A DNA stretch of 64,000 nucleotides from Gliomastix tumulicola (lineage: Eukaryota > Ascomycota > Sordariomycetes > Hypocreales > Bionectriaceae). The position numbers and the translations under genes were made by a program. Of this stretch, positions 1 through 12,500 are shown piece after piece. Under the pieces are notes generated by a model. That model did no database searches, was not told the origin of the DNA, and saw nothing but the letters and a program-made list of their open reading frames with translations. The stretch lies in NCBI GenBank assembly GCA_001599755.1, contig BCHX01000004.1, positions 62,001-126,000 of the forward strand. The letters run 5' to 3'. Every line of letters begins with the position of its first letter. Position 1 is the stretch's first letter.

Positions 1-559
1 CGTAGGTCCGTCGATGATGCTATGGTGGGCGGCAAACTTGGCGATCACCTTTCCGCCAGGGGTTTGGCAGATGACAAGTTGATGCAATGGCTGTAGCTTT
101 CTCGGGTTAAACACAACATCTGACGAGAGAATCTCGTCGATGTCCTGCTCATCTTGGCAGTAGAACTGCTCGATCGGAGCAGGCAGGGACTTGACAGTAA
201 CCTGCTCAAAACGCCCATCGCGTGCATGATTCTTGACAAAGATGGTGCGTAGGGATGCGTGGCGGTCGACAACAGCCTGCCAAGCGTCATGGAGCCGTTG
301 AGTGCTGAGTCTTTGACTGCTGCCGGTGGGAAGTATCTCAAAGACTTGGTCTGTGTTGTAGAATCCGGCATGAAGGTTCCTGTCTGAAAGTTGAAGAATC
401 TCTTCCTGAGAAGAAGATGTGTGGCAGATTGACTCGATTTCATCCCGTGACTTGACAGGCAGGACTGGAAGAAGCTCTTGTAAGAAGCCTTCTAGCTGTC
501 CATCGATGGCTGATGAGGATACCGTCGCGCTAGGACGGGCACCATCCTCCAGCGGCCTT
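1..559 (-). other. NRPS C11: N-terminal part of an eleventh condensation domain, cut by the window edge
   Basis: After T10 the frame continues into a condensation domain whose early blocks (DRHASLRTIFV) resemble those of C2, C3 and C5. The intact active site HHSIIDGPT is reached at about position 5-25, where the window ends. It could feed another module or be a terminal condensation/cyclization domain. Fungal terminal domains more often read SHxxxDxxS/T, so a further module is somewhat favoured. Confidence 0.85.
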
Positions 560-3500
560 GACAGCTTAGCCAGCTTCGTGATTGACCTGCTTTGCAGAAG
601 GTCCTTGACAGTGGTCTCGACACCTTCATGCCTGCACCTTGCGACAGCTTGCATAGCAGAGATGGAATCTCCACCAAGAGCCAAGAAAGATTTGTTCAAG
701 GAGACGTGCTCTGGGGAAAGCTTCAGCACCCAGCCTAGTGCTGCCTGGAGCTTCCGCTCGACGGTAGTAGCCGCCTCGTTTGTCACACGCTCCTCGACGA
801 TGTACTCTGAAATCTCGATGAACGTTTGCTCATCAATGTTCGCTACCCATGCTGCCAGACGGGCTCTGTCGATCTTCAGAGACGAGTTGAGGGGTACGGA
901 GTCAAGCACGACCCACGAGGTCGGAATCATGTACTCAGGGAGCATATCAAGGAGATCTTCGCGGATCTTCGAGGCTCTTGCCGCAGCCTGTGCCTTGCCT
1001 GCCCCATCCACAAGCTCCAATGGCCCTCCGCTTGATACTTGCTGCTCGACTCCTTTGAGCGAGATGATCGCGACGAGTCGGTTCTTGCACCGACCAATCT
1101 TGGGAAGCAGCACAAGCCCTTGGCGAACATCAGCTACAGCACAGAGATTCTGCTCTATCTCTCCCAGCTCGATTCGTTGGCCATGCAGCTTGACCTGAGT
1201 ATCCGCTCGGCCAACGAAAGTGAGAGACATGTCCGCGTTGTAGGACACCAAGTCTCCGGTCTTGTAGAATCGCCGTCGGGCTACTGTAGAGGGCATTGTG
1301 ACTGGCCTGATGTCACGAGACCACTCAGGATCCTCAATGAAGGCAGCGTTTGTCTTCTCCGGGTTCTTGATATATCCTCGAGCGACGTGAGGACCCTCGA
1401 TGAGCAGCTCTCCGACACTTCCAAGTGGCGATAGTTTGTGATGATTCCCAGGTTCAACAACCCACACGAGGCCAGTAGCAGCATAGCCGATGTTGTTTGG
1501 CAGGGTGGTCTGGGTCATGCCGTAGTAGCCCGTCGAGTCAACTGAACACTCAGCTGGACCGTAGGTGTTACTAAGGACAACCTTGTCGGCCCAGACAGCC
1601 AGGTTCTCGGCGGTGACAGGCTCTCCTCCAAGTGCAATGGCTTTGAGAGAAGGCACATCGGAGGGCCTGATGAGCGTTGCTACAGACGACGTGAGGTTGG
1701 CCCAGTTGGCCTGGAACTTGTTGATGGCCCCTACGAGATCATTCAGACGGTCAAGATCGCTGGGAATGCAGACGCAGCCTCCAACCATCAACGCCATGAA
1801 GATGTCCTCGATGGATGCATCAAAGGTGTATGCGGCGAATTGTAGGAGCCTGCTTGACGAGTCCAGATGATGGTGGCGGATGAGGTTTGCGAAGCTAGTG
1901 GCCAGAGATTGATGTTCCAAGATGATTCCCTTTGGCTTACCCGTGCTTCCCGAGGTAAAGACCACGAAAGCCGGGTCTTCGGGGCTGCCATGCTGTAGAG
2001 AGCTGCCACCTGCAGGTTCATCCAGCGCATCGATACCAGCCTGGTCGACTGGCACAACTGGAATATTGAGGTTCTTGAATGTATCGGTCTTGTCGGGCAG
2101 AGTGAGAATAGCCTTGGCATCGACGTCCGACATCAACCCCTCGAGGCGGCTTAGAGGCTGAGAGGGATCCATTGGCACAGCTGCACCACCCGCCTTGAGG
2201 ACGGCGAGAATGGCAACACACATCCACTTCGTCTTTGGGAAAAGGAGAGCAACGTAAACCTCCCTCCTCACGCCCAGGGCTCGAAGATGATGAGATAGCT
2301 TGGTAGAGAGGTCGTCAAGCTCGGCGTAAGTAAATGTACCATCCCACGAGGCGACTGCCTGGGCGAGTGGTGTAGCGCGAGCTTGGCTCGAGACGAGCTC
2401 GTGGAGGCAGACCTTGTAGGTCTCCGGCCACTCACGGATCGCAGCCAGGAGCTCAGCCTTGTCCTGAGGGCTGATCATCTCAATGTCCTTGACAAGTGCT
2501 CCAGTGGACTCCAGGTGAAGTATTTGCCGGAATACCTGCTCAAACTGGTAGAGGATTCTTCGCACCTGCTCGGTGGAGATGGTGTTCATGTCGTAGTCAA
2601 CAGCCAGATCAATCGACTCGTCGCCAAGGTTGCAGGTCACGTTCAGAGGGTAGGCGTCGAAGTCCTTTGCTTCCATATCGACAGTCTCAATGAGTGACTG
2701 GGTAGTGCTGCCACTGTCGTTGATGCTCGTAGCTTCTGACTTGGGTTGGATGACGAGAAGGTTCTGGAAGTCGCACGCGCTCTGGGCATCTTCGCTGATT
2801 TGCTTGATGTTCTGCAGGCCAGTGTGTTCGAAGGGGATCATGCGTGTGGCCTGATCCTGCACTGCCCCTAGGAAATCAGAGAGGCGCTGGTCGGGGTTTA
2901 GACGAACTCGGACAGGTACTGTGGCAATGGTTGGAGCCACGATGCTAGAGATGCCAATAACTGGAGCATTGCGGCCTGAAAGTGTAGCTCCAAAGACAAC
3001 ATCGTCGACCCCAGAGTACCGAGCCACAACCAGAGACCATGCGGCCCGTAGCTTTGTCGGAAGAGTGGCATTGGATCCTCTGGTCACAACCTGAGGAATG
3101 TTCATGGTCTGTTGAACGAAGCCGCCACGGGGCTCAGACGATGAAGTGAGAACTCGCGGGAAATTGACGGGGCTGGCACCCTCGAGTTCAGTCTGCCAAA
3201 AGGCCCGTTCTTTCGTCTTATCGACATCCATAAGGTACTTGATGAAACCGTTGATAGGCGTTGTCGTGATGTCGGCTACGTCACCGCCATCATAGGCCAC
3301 GCGAAGCTTGTTGAAAACCAACGGAATAGACCACCCATCATAGGTAGAATGATGGCAAGTCCAGACCATGTAACGGACATTGTCGCTTAGTGTGATCAAT
3401 GCGTACCGAGTCAAAGGCTCGCCGAACTGGATGGGCCGTTGTTTATCCTGCGCGAGGTAGGACTCCAAGTTATTCTCGAACATCCAGCTGATCTCGGCTC

Positions 3501-6500
3501 GCTTGAGGACAACCTGGATCGCACCAAGTGCTTCAGTGTGGATGATCCTTGTACGAAGGATCTCAGTCGAATTCACCACCTCCTGCCACGCGGCCTTGAA
3601 ACGACCCAAATCGACGGCGTCAGGGATTCGGAACACGTTCTGTGCCATGTAGAAGCCGGCTTGCTTGTTGGACAATGCCATCAGACCTTCTTGAAGCGGG
3701 GTGGTCGGGTAGGCATCCTCCAGTGCGTGCTGCTCGAGGCCGTAGGAATGCGCAATGTCGTTGAGGATATTCTCAGTGAGGTCTTCGTCGCGTCCCAGAA
3801 GCTCAAATCGCTCCAGCTTCGTCGGCTGCAGAATATCGAAGCTGCAGGCTGCGGACATGTCTGCTAGTGATGGAACACGGAAAATGTCCGCAACAGTTAT
3901 GGACACTCCTACGTCAGAAGCCACAGAAGCAAGTCTCATGGCTGCGATGGAATCACCGCCCAGGTGGAAGAAGCTTGAGTCTGCTCCAATAGTGGAAGGC
4001 TCGATGACAAGGACCTGTGCCCAAAGGTCTCTCATCTTCATTTCCATCGGTGTAGAGGGCTCCCGGAGTTTGGCGTTGCCGAGAGCGTAGAATTTGAGCT
4101 GTTCAGCTGAGAATGCCTGTGCAATGCGCCGAAGTTCTCGGCGGTTTGTTTTGCCAGATGCGTTGGTAGGGAGTCTTGACATCGGAATGTAGCTCGATGG
4201 TATCATGTATGGCGGCAACGAGCTGGAGAGTGTTGTCTTGAGAGCTCGCAGGAAAAAGGCTTGCTCTTCTTCAAGCTCCAGCGCTGCTGGCTCGGTTGCC
4301 GAGTCGTCTCGGTCTGCAAACTCAAGGAAGGCCATCAACACCTGCCCTTTGTCAGGTCTCTGGACGACATCGACTGCCACACTCTTGACACGGCCGCTGC
4401 CATGTCGGAGGATGTTATATTCCACATCACCGAGCTCGATTCGCTGGCCATGCAACTTGACCTGATCATCCTGCCTGCCGACATAGTCCAGCGAGCCATC
4501 GGAGTTATACTGGACAATATCACCAGTTCTGTAGAAGCGGCGGGGGATGGCGGCCGAATTGCCTTTCCCGATGAATGCCGGATCCCAGATGAATGACTCG
4601 TTGGTTCTGATTCGATCGTTCAAGTAACCACGTGCAAGCTGGGGACCCTCAACCAAGAGCTCTCCACGGCAACCGACGGGAACAAGGTTGTTGCGGTTGC
4701 TTGGATCGACCACCCAGAGCTTGCTGGTGACAGGGTATCCGATATTGTAGGTCGAGCATCCATCGTGACCAACCTCGTACTTGATGGAGGTGGCTGCTGT
4801 CTCGGCAGGGCCATACGCATTGGACAGGACGACGGCATTTGCCCACTTCTCAACAGTCCGCCTTGGCAACGCTTCTCCGGCGAGGACGAGACGCCGGAGA
4901 CCAGGGACGTCTTTCGGTTCGAGTAGGTCGGCGACGGTAGGAGTGATCGATGCCCAGTTGACGTTGGCTGATCGGATGAATCCCGGCAAGTTGTTCATCC
5001 TGTCGTGCTCTGACGGGATGCAGAGACAAGCTCCGTGGATGAGGGTGGTAAATGTGTCAATCATGCTGACGTCGAATGTGTAGGCGGCAAACTGCAAAAC
5101 ACGAGATCCAGGGCTAATTCCGTAAGCCCTTCCGTAGGTCTTGTACCCAGAGCAGACTCCGCCATGCTCAAGCACGATGCCCTTTGGCTTGCCAGTGCTA
5201 CCAGACGTGAAGACGAGGAAGGCTGCATTGCCAGAGTATACCGACTCGCACACCGACAGCGGTCCGGTGTAGCGTTCATCAGAATCAATGAGTGCATTAC
5301 TGACCACAACTGTGAGACAGTTCAGCTGATCCGCGGCATGGACTTGGTTTGATCCGGCAAGGATGATGCTGGCGCGACATTCCGAGACAATTCGAGATAG
5401 TCGGTCGACCGGGAAGCTGGGGTCGAGAGAGACGCAAGCACCTCCCGCCTTCATGACGGCCAGCATAGCCACAGGCGCCCACCTTGACTTTTCGAAGCAA
5501 GTCGGGACCACGTCCTCGGGCTCTATGCCCATGGCGACAAGCTTCTTTGCCAGCTTAGTGGACACACGATCAAGCTCAGCGTACGTGAAACTTCCATCCC
5601 AAGCATGTACGGCTTGGGCATCTGGCTGTGCAGAGACCTGCTGCTGGAAGAGCTCGTGGACGCAGGCATCGACGTATTGCAGGTTGCTGGCGTTCCAAGA
5701 ATTGATCTCACGTCGATCCTCTGGGCTGATGACGGAGACGTTTCCGACCGATTGGCTAGGAGTCTCGGCGTTGAGTTGACGGAGGACGTGTTCAAGTTGG
5801 TACAAGATGCGTTTCATCTGGTCAGCATCCACGATGTTTTCGTCGTACTGAGCCACAAAGCCGACAGCAGAGTCTCCGGGAGTGCATTCCAAGACAATCG
5901 GATAGGTGTGGAAGCTTGTCTCGCCACCCATTTCAATCCGTTGGAGGTCCATGAAAGTGGTTCGGGCATTCGGCTTCGAAGGCGGGTGGATGACGAGCAG
6001 GTTCTGGAAGTTGCAAGCTCCATCGGCATCGGCCCCGAGACGCTTGATGGACTGAAGTCCAGTATTCTCGTACGGCATCATATCAGTCGAGTGATTCTGG
6101 ACCTCCTCGAGAAGCTCGATCGTGGACTTGTTTCGTGCTACGCGCGTGCGCACCGGAACGGTCGTGATTGTAGGGGCGACAATACTTGCGATGCCGTCCA
6201 CTGGCGCGTTTCGACCGGAGAGCGTGGCACCAAAGACAACATCCTCAGTCTCAGAGTACGTAGAGATGAGGATGGCCCAAGCGGCACGAATCAGAGTGGA
6301 CATGGTGAAGCTCGATCCAAGCTTACGGTGCATCGTGACACTGTGGGACAGAGTGCTGTCTACTCTTTGAGGGACCTTGACAGGTAGAGCAGGGAAGTCG
6401 ACGGGTGTGAAGCCCTCGAGTTGTGTCTTCCAATACTTGTTGGCAGCGCCAAGATCAGACGCAGCTAGATGGCGAATGTAGTTGCTGAAGGGGGTAGCCA

Positions 6501-9500
6501 CCTGGACTGGCTCGCCGTCGTAGATGTTGCAGAGCTTCTCAAGAATGAGGGGAGCGCACCAGCCATCGTAGATAGCATGATGGAGAGTCCAACTGAAGTA
6601 TCTGTGGCCCTGGGCACTGGCGGCGTCTTGCTCCTCGATGATGGCAAATCGAGAGAGCGAGGTGCCGTAACTCATTGGCTCTTTGATGTCCTGATCCAGA
6701 TACGCTTCCAAGCTCGAAGCCGTGCGCCAGATCAGGGGATCGTCGGTGACGACTTGAAGAGAAGTGCTCGCCTCAGTAGGGACAATCTTGGTGCGAAGGA
6801 TCTCCGTGGTCTTGTACGTTTCTTCCCATGCCGCCTTGAAGCGCTTGATATCGAGGGAACGAGGGAGTACAAAAGAGTGCTGGGCAACATAGGCTCCGGG
6901 CTGCTTCGCTGATAGTGCAATGAGACCCTCCTGCGTGGGTGTGGCAGGGTAGATATCGTGGATTGCATCCTCATTGAGGCCCCATTTGCTAGAGAGCCGC
7001 TTGAACAGCACAGACAGCTCGATATCTTCGCCGAGAATCGAGAAGGGCACCGGAGCGGATGCGGAGGGTGTCGACCCCAAGAGCATATTGGCCATGTCCT
7101 TCAGAATGGGGCTGCGGAAGATGTCGGCGACGTTGAGTGACAGTCCCATCGACTGGACGGATGAGGCCAGTTTCATAGCGGCAATCGAGTCTCCGCCAAT
7201 GCGGAAGAAATGGTCCTCGACTCCAATGGACTCGGGCGACGCGACATTCAGGACCTTGACCCAGATCTTGTGCAGAGAGACCTCCATCTCCGAAGAAGGA
7301 GCAGTCTTCTTGGTGTCGGACAAAGAGTATCTGGAGAGATCCAGCTGAGAAGCAAGCTGGAGGAGATGTGCCCTGTTCAGCTTGCCAGAAAGGTTGAGGG
7401 GCATGGTGCGCAGGGGGACGAAAATGGTTGGAATCATGTACAGAGGAAGCGATGACTCCATGACTCCCGCCACACGGATCAGTTCCTGTCTGAGAACAGC
7501 CGACATGTCCTCAGCCAGATCCATGCCAAGCCCCTTGGAGCCTTGGTCTCCTGCTTGATGCTGGTTCATGCAGATAAAGGCAATCAGAGCTTTGCCGCTG
7601 GGTCGCGAAATAACCTCGACCGCAATGTCTGAGGCGAGCGGCATGGCTCTCTTGAAATTATACTCGATGTCCCCCAGCTCGATACGTTGGCCGTTGAGCT
7701 TGATCTGCTGATCCTTACGTCCAAAGAACGTCATCCCGGAAGTGCCATCATCGTTGTATCTGACGAGGTCACCAGTCTTATAGAATCGACGGGGACCACC
7801 ATTGGACAGCACTCCGTTGTCCTGCGAAGCCCACGTGGGGTTTTCGATGAAGGCCTCAGAGGTTCGCTCGTGGTTGTTGAGATATTCTCTTGCCAAGGTG
7901 TGGCCCTCCACCAGGAGTTCACCGATGCAACCAACAGGAGTCAGACGGTTGTGATTCTTGGGATCGACGATCCAGTTCCTTCCACCGACTGCAGAGCCAA
8001 TCTGAGCAGGATCCGAGCTCGGGTTCATGACATTAGCTGCGACACAGACCGAGCATTCACTGGGTCCATATCCGTTCACGAGCTCTACTCTCGACCAGGT
8101 CAAGAGGTCTTCTCGGGTCATGGCCTCGCCAGCCAGGACCAGGCTCCGCAGCCCCGGGATGCTCTCTGGGCGCAAGAGTCGTGCGAGCGACGGGGTGATG
8201 ACGGCATGGTTGATGTTATGACGGTTGATAAAGCCAACGAGATCGTTCGACCTCTCATCTTCACTTGGCACACAGACGCAGCCACCGCGTGTCAGTGTTG
8301 TCAGAATCTCAACCAGGACGGCGTCGAAGCTGTAGGAGGCAAATTGAAGGACACGTGAAGTAGGCTTGATGAGCAACGCCTTTCCATGCTCCTGGGCGCT
8401 AGTAGTGAAGGCAGCATGCTCAATGACGCTTCCTTTGGGCTTTCCGGTCGTGCCAGAAGTAAAGATGACATAGGCTGCGTTTGAGGGCACCACTAAGCTC
8501 GAAATTGGCTGTGACTGGCCAACAGGGCGAGGGGTGTAGCTGGACGAGCTGAGAATGAGAACACGCGGTCCCATGGTGCTGCAAATGTCGAACTTGGCCT
8601 CCGACGAGATGATGAAGGCAGCGTTTGTCTCCCGGACGATCAGACCAAGACGCTGGAATGGGTGAGACGGATCGAGAAGAACGAACGCGGCGCCTACCTT
8701 GAGCACACCAAGCATCGCGACGATTGTCCAGCCGCTCTTCTCGAAACAGAGAGGAATCTTCATCTCCGGCTTCACGCCCAGGCTCAGCAGGTCCATTGCC
8801 AGCTGGGTAGAAAGGTCGTCGAGCTCATGGTAAGTGAATTCAATGTCCCATGCTGAGACGGCGCCAGCCGCAGGTTGTCGAAGGGCTTGCTGCTCGAAGA
8901 CCTGGTGAATGCAGATCTCGGTCTTTGGTGGCGCGTTGTAGTTCCAGTTGAGGATCTCTTGCTTGTCGTGCTTGCTCAAGATGTCGAGCTCAGCCAGTTC
9001 CTGGGTAGAAGATTCGACTGCAAGCTGCATGGCAACGTGTTCGAACTGGTGAAGAATGCGCCTCATCTGGGTCGAAGAGATCACGCCATCGTCATAGATG
9101 GCCTCCATCTCAACTGACTTGTTCGAGCCAAGTCTGCACTCGACAGTGAGCGGGTACGTGTCAAAGGAAACGTCATCCTTCGTGACTGGCTTCATGCCAA
9201 TGCGGCTCTCCTCAGACCCGTGACCCACGGGCTGAACAACCAGCAGATTGAGGAAGTTGGAAGCTTCTCTGAATTCGGGGCCAAGCTTCTGGATGTTCTG
9301 GATACCGACATGCTCGTGGAGCATCATGGCGGTAGACTGGCTTGAGACTTCTGAGAGATAGCTGCTGACAGTCTTATTCCAGTCATGCTTGACTCGGATT
9401 GGCACAGTCGCCATGGTCGGGCCTACAACATTCTCGATTCCGGAAACTGGTACGTTGCGGCCAGTAAGTGTGGCGCCAAAGACCACATCATCACTGTCAG

Positions 9501-12500
9501 TGTATCTGGAAAGCAGAAGTGCCCACGCAGCTCGCAAGAGGATTGAGCTGGTGATATTGGAGCCAGCTCTCCTTGGGAGCTTGATGCGGTGTACAATCCG
9601 ACAGTCTGAATGAATCTTGTGCGAAGGGCTTGGCAGCTGCGGGAACTGAGGACCAGCTGCGGATTCGAGCTGCCCGCGCCAGAACTCATCCGAGGACTCA
9701 GGGGAGGACTCCGATATGAACTTGATGTACTTGTTGAACGGACCAAGCTGGAGCAGTTCGGATCCCTCGTAAGCCCTGGTCATCTGCTCTATGACCATGG
9801 GCAACGAGAAGCCATCATAGAGGGCATGGTGAATAGACCAAACAAAGTAGAGACCGGAGCCCGTGGAAGTAGTCTTGCCTTCATCAACAAGAGCATATCG
9901 TGCAAGAGGCTGGCCATATTCCGTCGGAATCTGGCGGTCGGCCTTCAAGTACTGATCGAGCTTGTCGCCAGAGTGCTGCCACTCTATGCTGTCAGCACTA
10001 GAGCAGACGACCTGGTACGTCTTTCCGCTCTTGTCCTGGGCGATTCTGGTACGCAGAATGGAGATGTTCTGAACGGCAGTAGACCAAGCTTCTTTGAACC
10101 GTTCGACATCGATTGCAGGGGGCAGGGCAAAGATCTGCTGAGCCATATAAGCGCCAGGTTGGCGCGCAGAAATCACCATGAGGCCTTCTTGGAGCGGCGT
10201 AGGTGGGTAGATATCATCGACCACATTTGCGTCAATGCCGTACAAGTCGTTGAAATCCTCAAGAAGGGCTTGTCGTGAGACTTCACGCTCGAGGAGATCG
10301 AATCTCAGGATAGGACCAGCCGAACCCAGTGAGTCACTCGCAGTGGTTGATTTGGCGAGCTGTGCCATCCCACTCAGTGTTGGCTGGGAAAAGATGTCGG
10401 CAACGGTAAGAACAACGCCAGACTTGCCTGCTGCAGCCACCAGGCGCATGGCCATCACGGAATCACCGCCCATGCCGAAAAAGGTGTCGGTTGCCCCGAT
10501 GAGATCCACTGAGCTGTTGAGGACCTCAACCCATAGGTCTCGAAGCTTGTACTGCATGGGCGAGGTGAGCGGCTGGAGAGTCTTAGCAGCCCGATGGGAG
10601 TAGTCGCTGAGCTTCTCCTCAGACAGGCTTTCGACGAGTGAGCGCAGCTTGCGACGATCCAGCTTGCCGGAGGCAGAGAGTGGGAGGCTCCCCACGGGAA
10701 TGTACGTAGAAGGGAGCATGTAAGGAGGCAGGGCCTTAACAAGCCCAACTTCGCCGTTCGCGATCGACTCTCTCAGCGTGTCAGACATCTCGAGTGTCGA
10801 GTCGGAAACAGAGCCAGGCTGAACCATGTCGGGCACCAAAAAGGCAACCAGCGCACTGCTGTTGTTCTTCGACGCGAACTTGACCATGTCAACAGCAACA
10901 TCTGATATGCCGGAGAATTCCAACTTGATATGGTGCTCTACTTCACCAAGCTCGATACGCTGCCCTCGGAGCTTGACTTGGCTGTCAGAGCGGGCGACGT
11001 AGTGAAGCTGTCCCTTCTCGTTGTAGCGGACAAGGTCTCCCGTTCGGTAGATGCGACGGGGAGAAGAGCCTTCGTGGGTGAGCCACGAAAGGCCAGATAG
11101 GAATGCCTGTGAAGTTCGTTCAGGCAGGTTGAGATAGCCTCGGGCGAGGATAGGGCCCTCGATAGCCAGTTCACCAACAGAACCGATTGGTGCCAGCCGA
11201 TTTACATTGTTCGGGTCTACAACCCACATGAAGGCCCCGATACCCAATCCAATGTTGGAGGCTGGGGTAGACGTGGACAATCCAGGCAAGACGGTGCTCC
11301 AGATCGAGCATTCGGCAGGTCCGTAGATGTTGATGAGGTAGACAGAGTCAGCCCAGGTTGTGATATTCTCTTGTCTCACAGCCTCGCCACCAAGGGCAAG
11401 GGTCTTGAGGCTAGGAACCTGTGCGGGATCAAGCATGGCTGCCACCGACGGGGTCAGATAAGCCCAGTTGACGTCCATCCGTGTGATGCATCCTGCCAGG
11501 TCATTGAAACGCTCATGTTCCGTGGGCACACACACCGTGCCTCCCCGCATGAGAGTAGTGAAAATGTCTCCAATGCTGACATCGAATGTGTAGGCGGCAA
11601 ACTGCAAGACTCGTGAGTCAGGGCCCATTCTCATCGCGGCGCCATGATGATAGGCGCTAGTCACCAGAGCCCGATGCTCTAGAATGATACCCTTGGGTTT
11701 TCCAGTGCTGCCAGACGTGAAGACGACAAACGCAGGATTGGAAGGATTGACCTCCGCGCAGACGGTGGAGGTAGGTGATGGGAGCTGATAGAGCATCTCA
11801 GGCTCCAGTGCCACCGTGATATCAACAAGACCAGCGAAGAGATGGCGGTGAAGGGGAGTTGTGACCACGAGCTTCGCCTTGACATCGTTCAGAATGCCCT
11901 CAAGACGGTCACGAGGATGCTTGGGGTCCAGGGCGACACATGCACCGCCTGCCTTGAGAATAGCCAGAAGGGCAATGACTGTCCATGGTGATTTATCAAA
12001 GCAGAACGGGACGTACACCTCTGGACCGACGCCGAGTGTCGAAAGTTGAAGAGCAAGTCTGCTAGAAAGGTCGTCGAGCTCTCGATAAGTGAAGCTGACC
12101 TCTCTGGAGCAGATGGCCATGTGGTCCGGCCTTTCTCGCACTTGGTCATGGACAACGTGATGCATGCAGCGGTCCACGATGACTGGCTGCTCGCTGTTCC
12201 ATTGCTGAATCTTGGCAAGATTGCGGTCACTCAACAGGTCCAGATCGTTGACCTTCTGCTTTTGAGACAGCACCAAGCTCTTCATAGCTTTTTCGAACGT
12301 GGAAGCAATGCTCTCAGCTTGTTCGGGCGAGAAGTGGTCAGACCAGTAGTTGAGAGCAACCTCGACATGCGAGTCAGAGGCACCGATGCTGAGGGCAATG
12401 GGGTACTAGGAGTGATTAGCAAGTCTATCTCTACCGGGGTCCTTTTTGAAAGCTTACCTCTGTTGGGTCATGCCCCTTGAGCGGCTCAAATGAGACACCG

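Noticed and set aside
5605..6387. Plus-strand frames of 220-290 codons within the NRPS (also at 7687, 9610, 13205, 15587, 21779, 28904 and 34688)
   Set aside because: All are shadows of the NRPS coding frame and recur at equivalent places in several modules, as expected for antisense of repeated domains.
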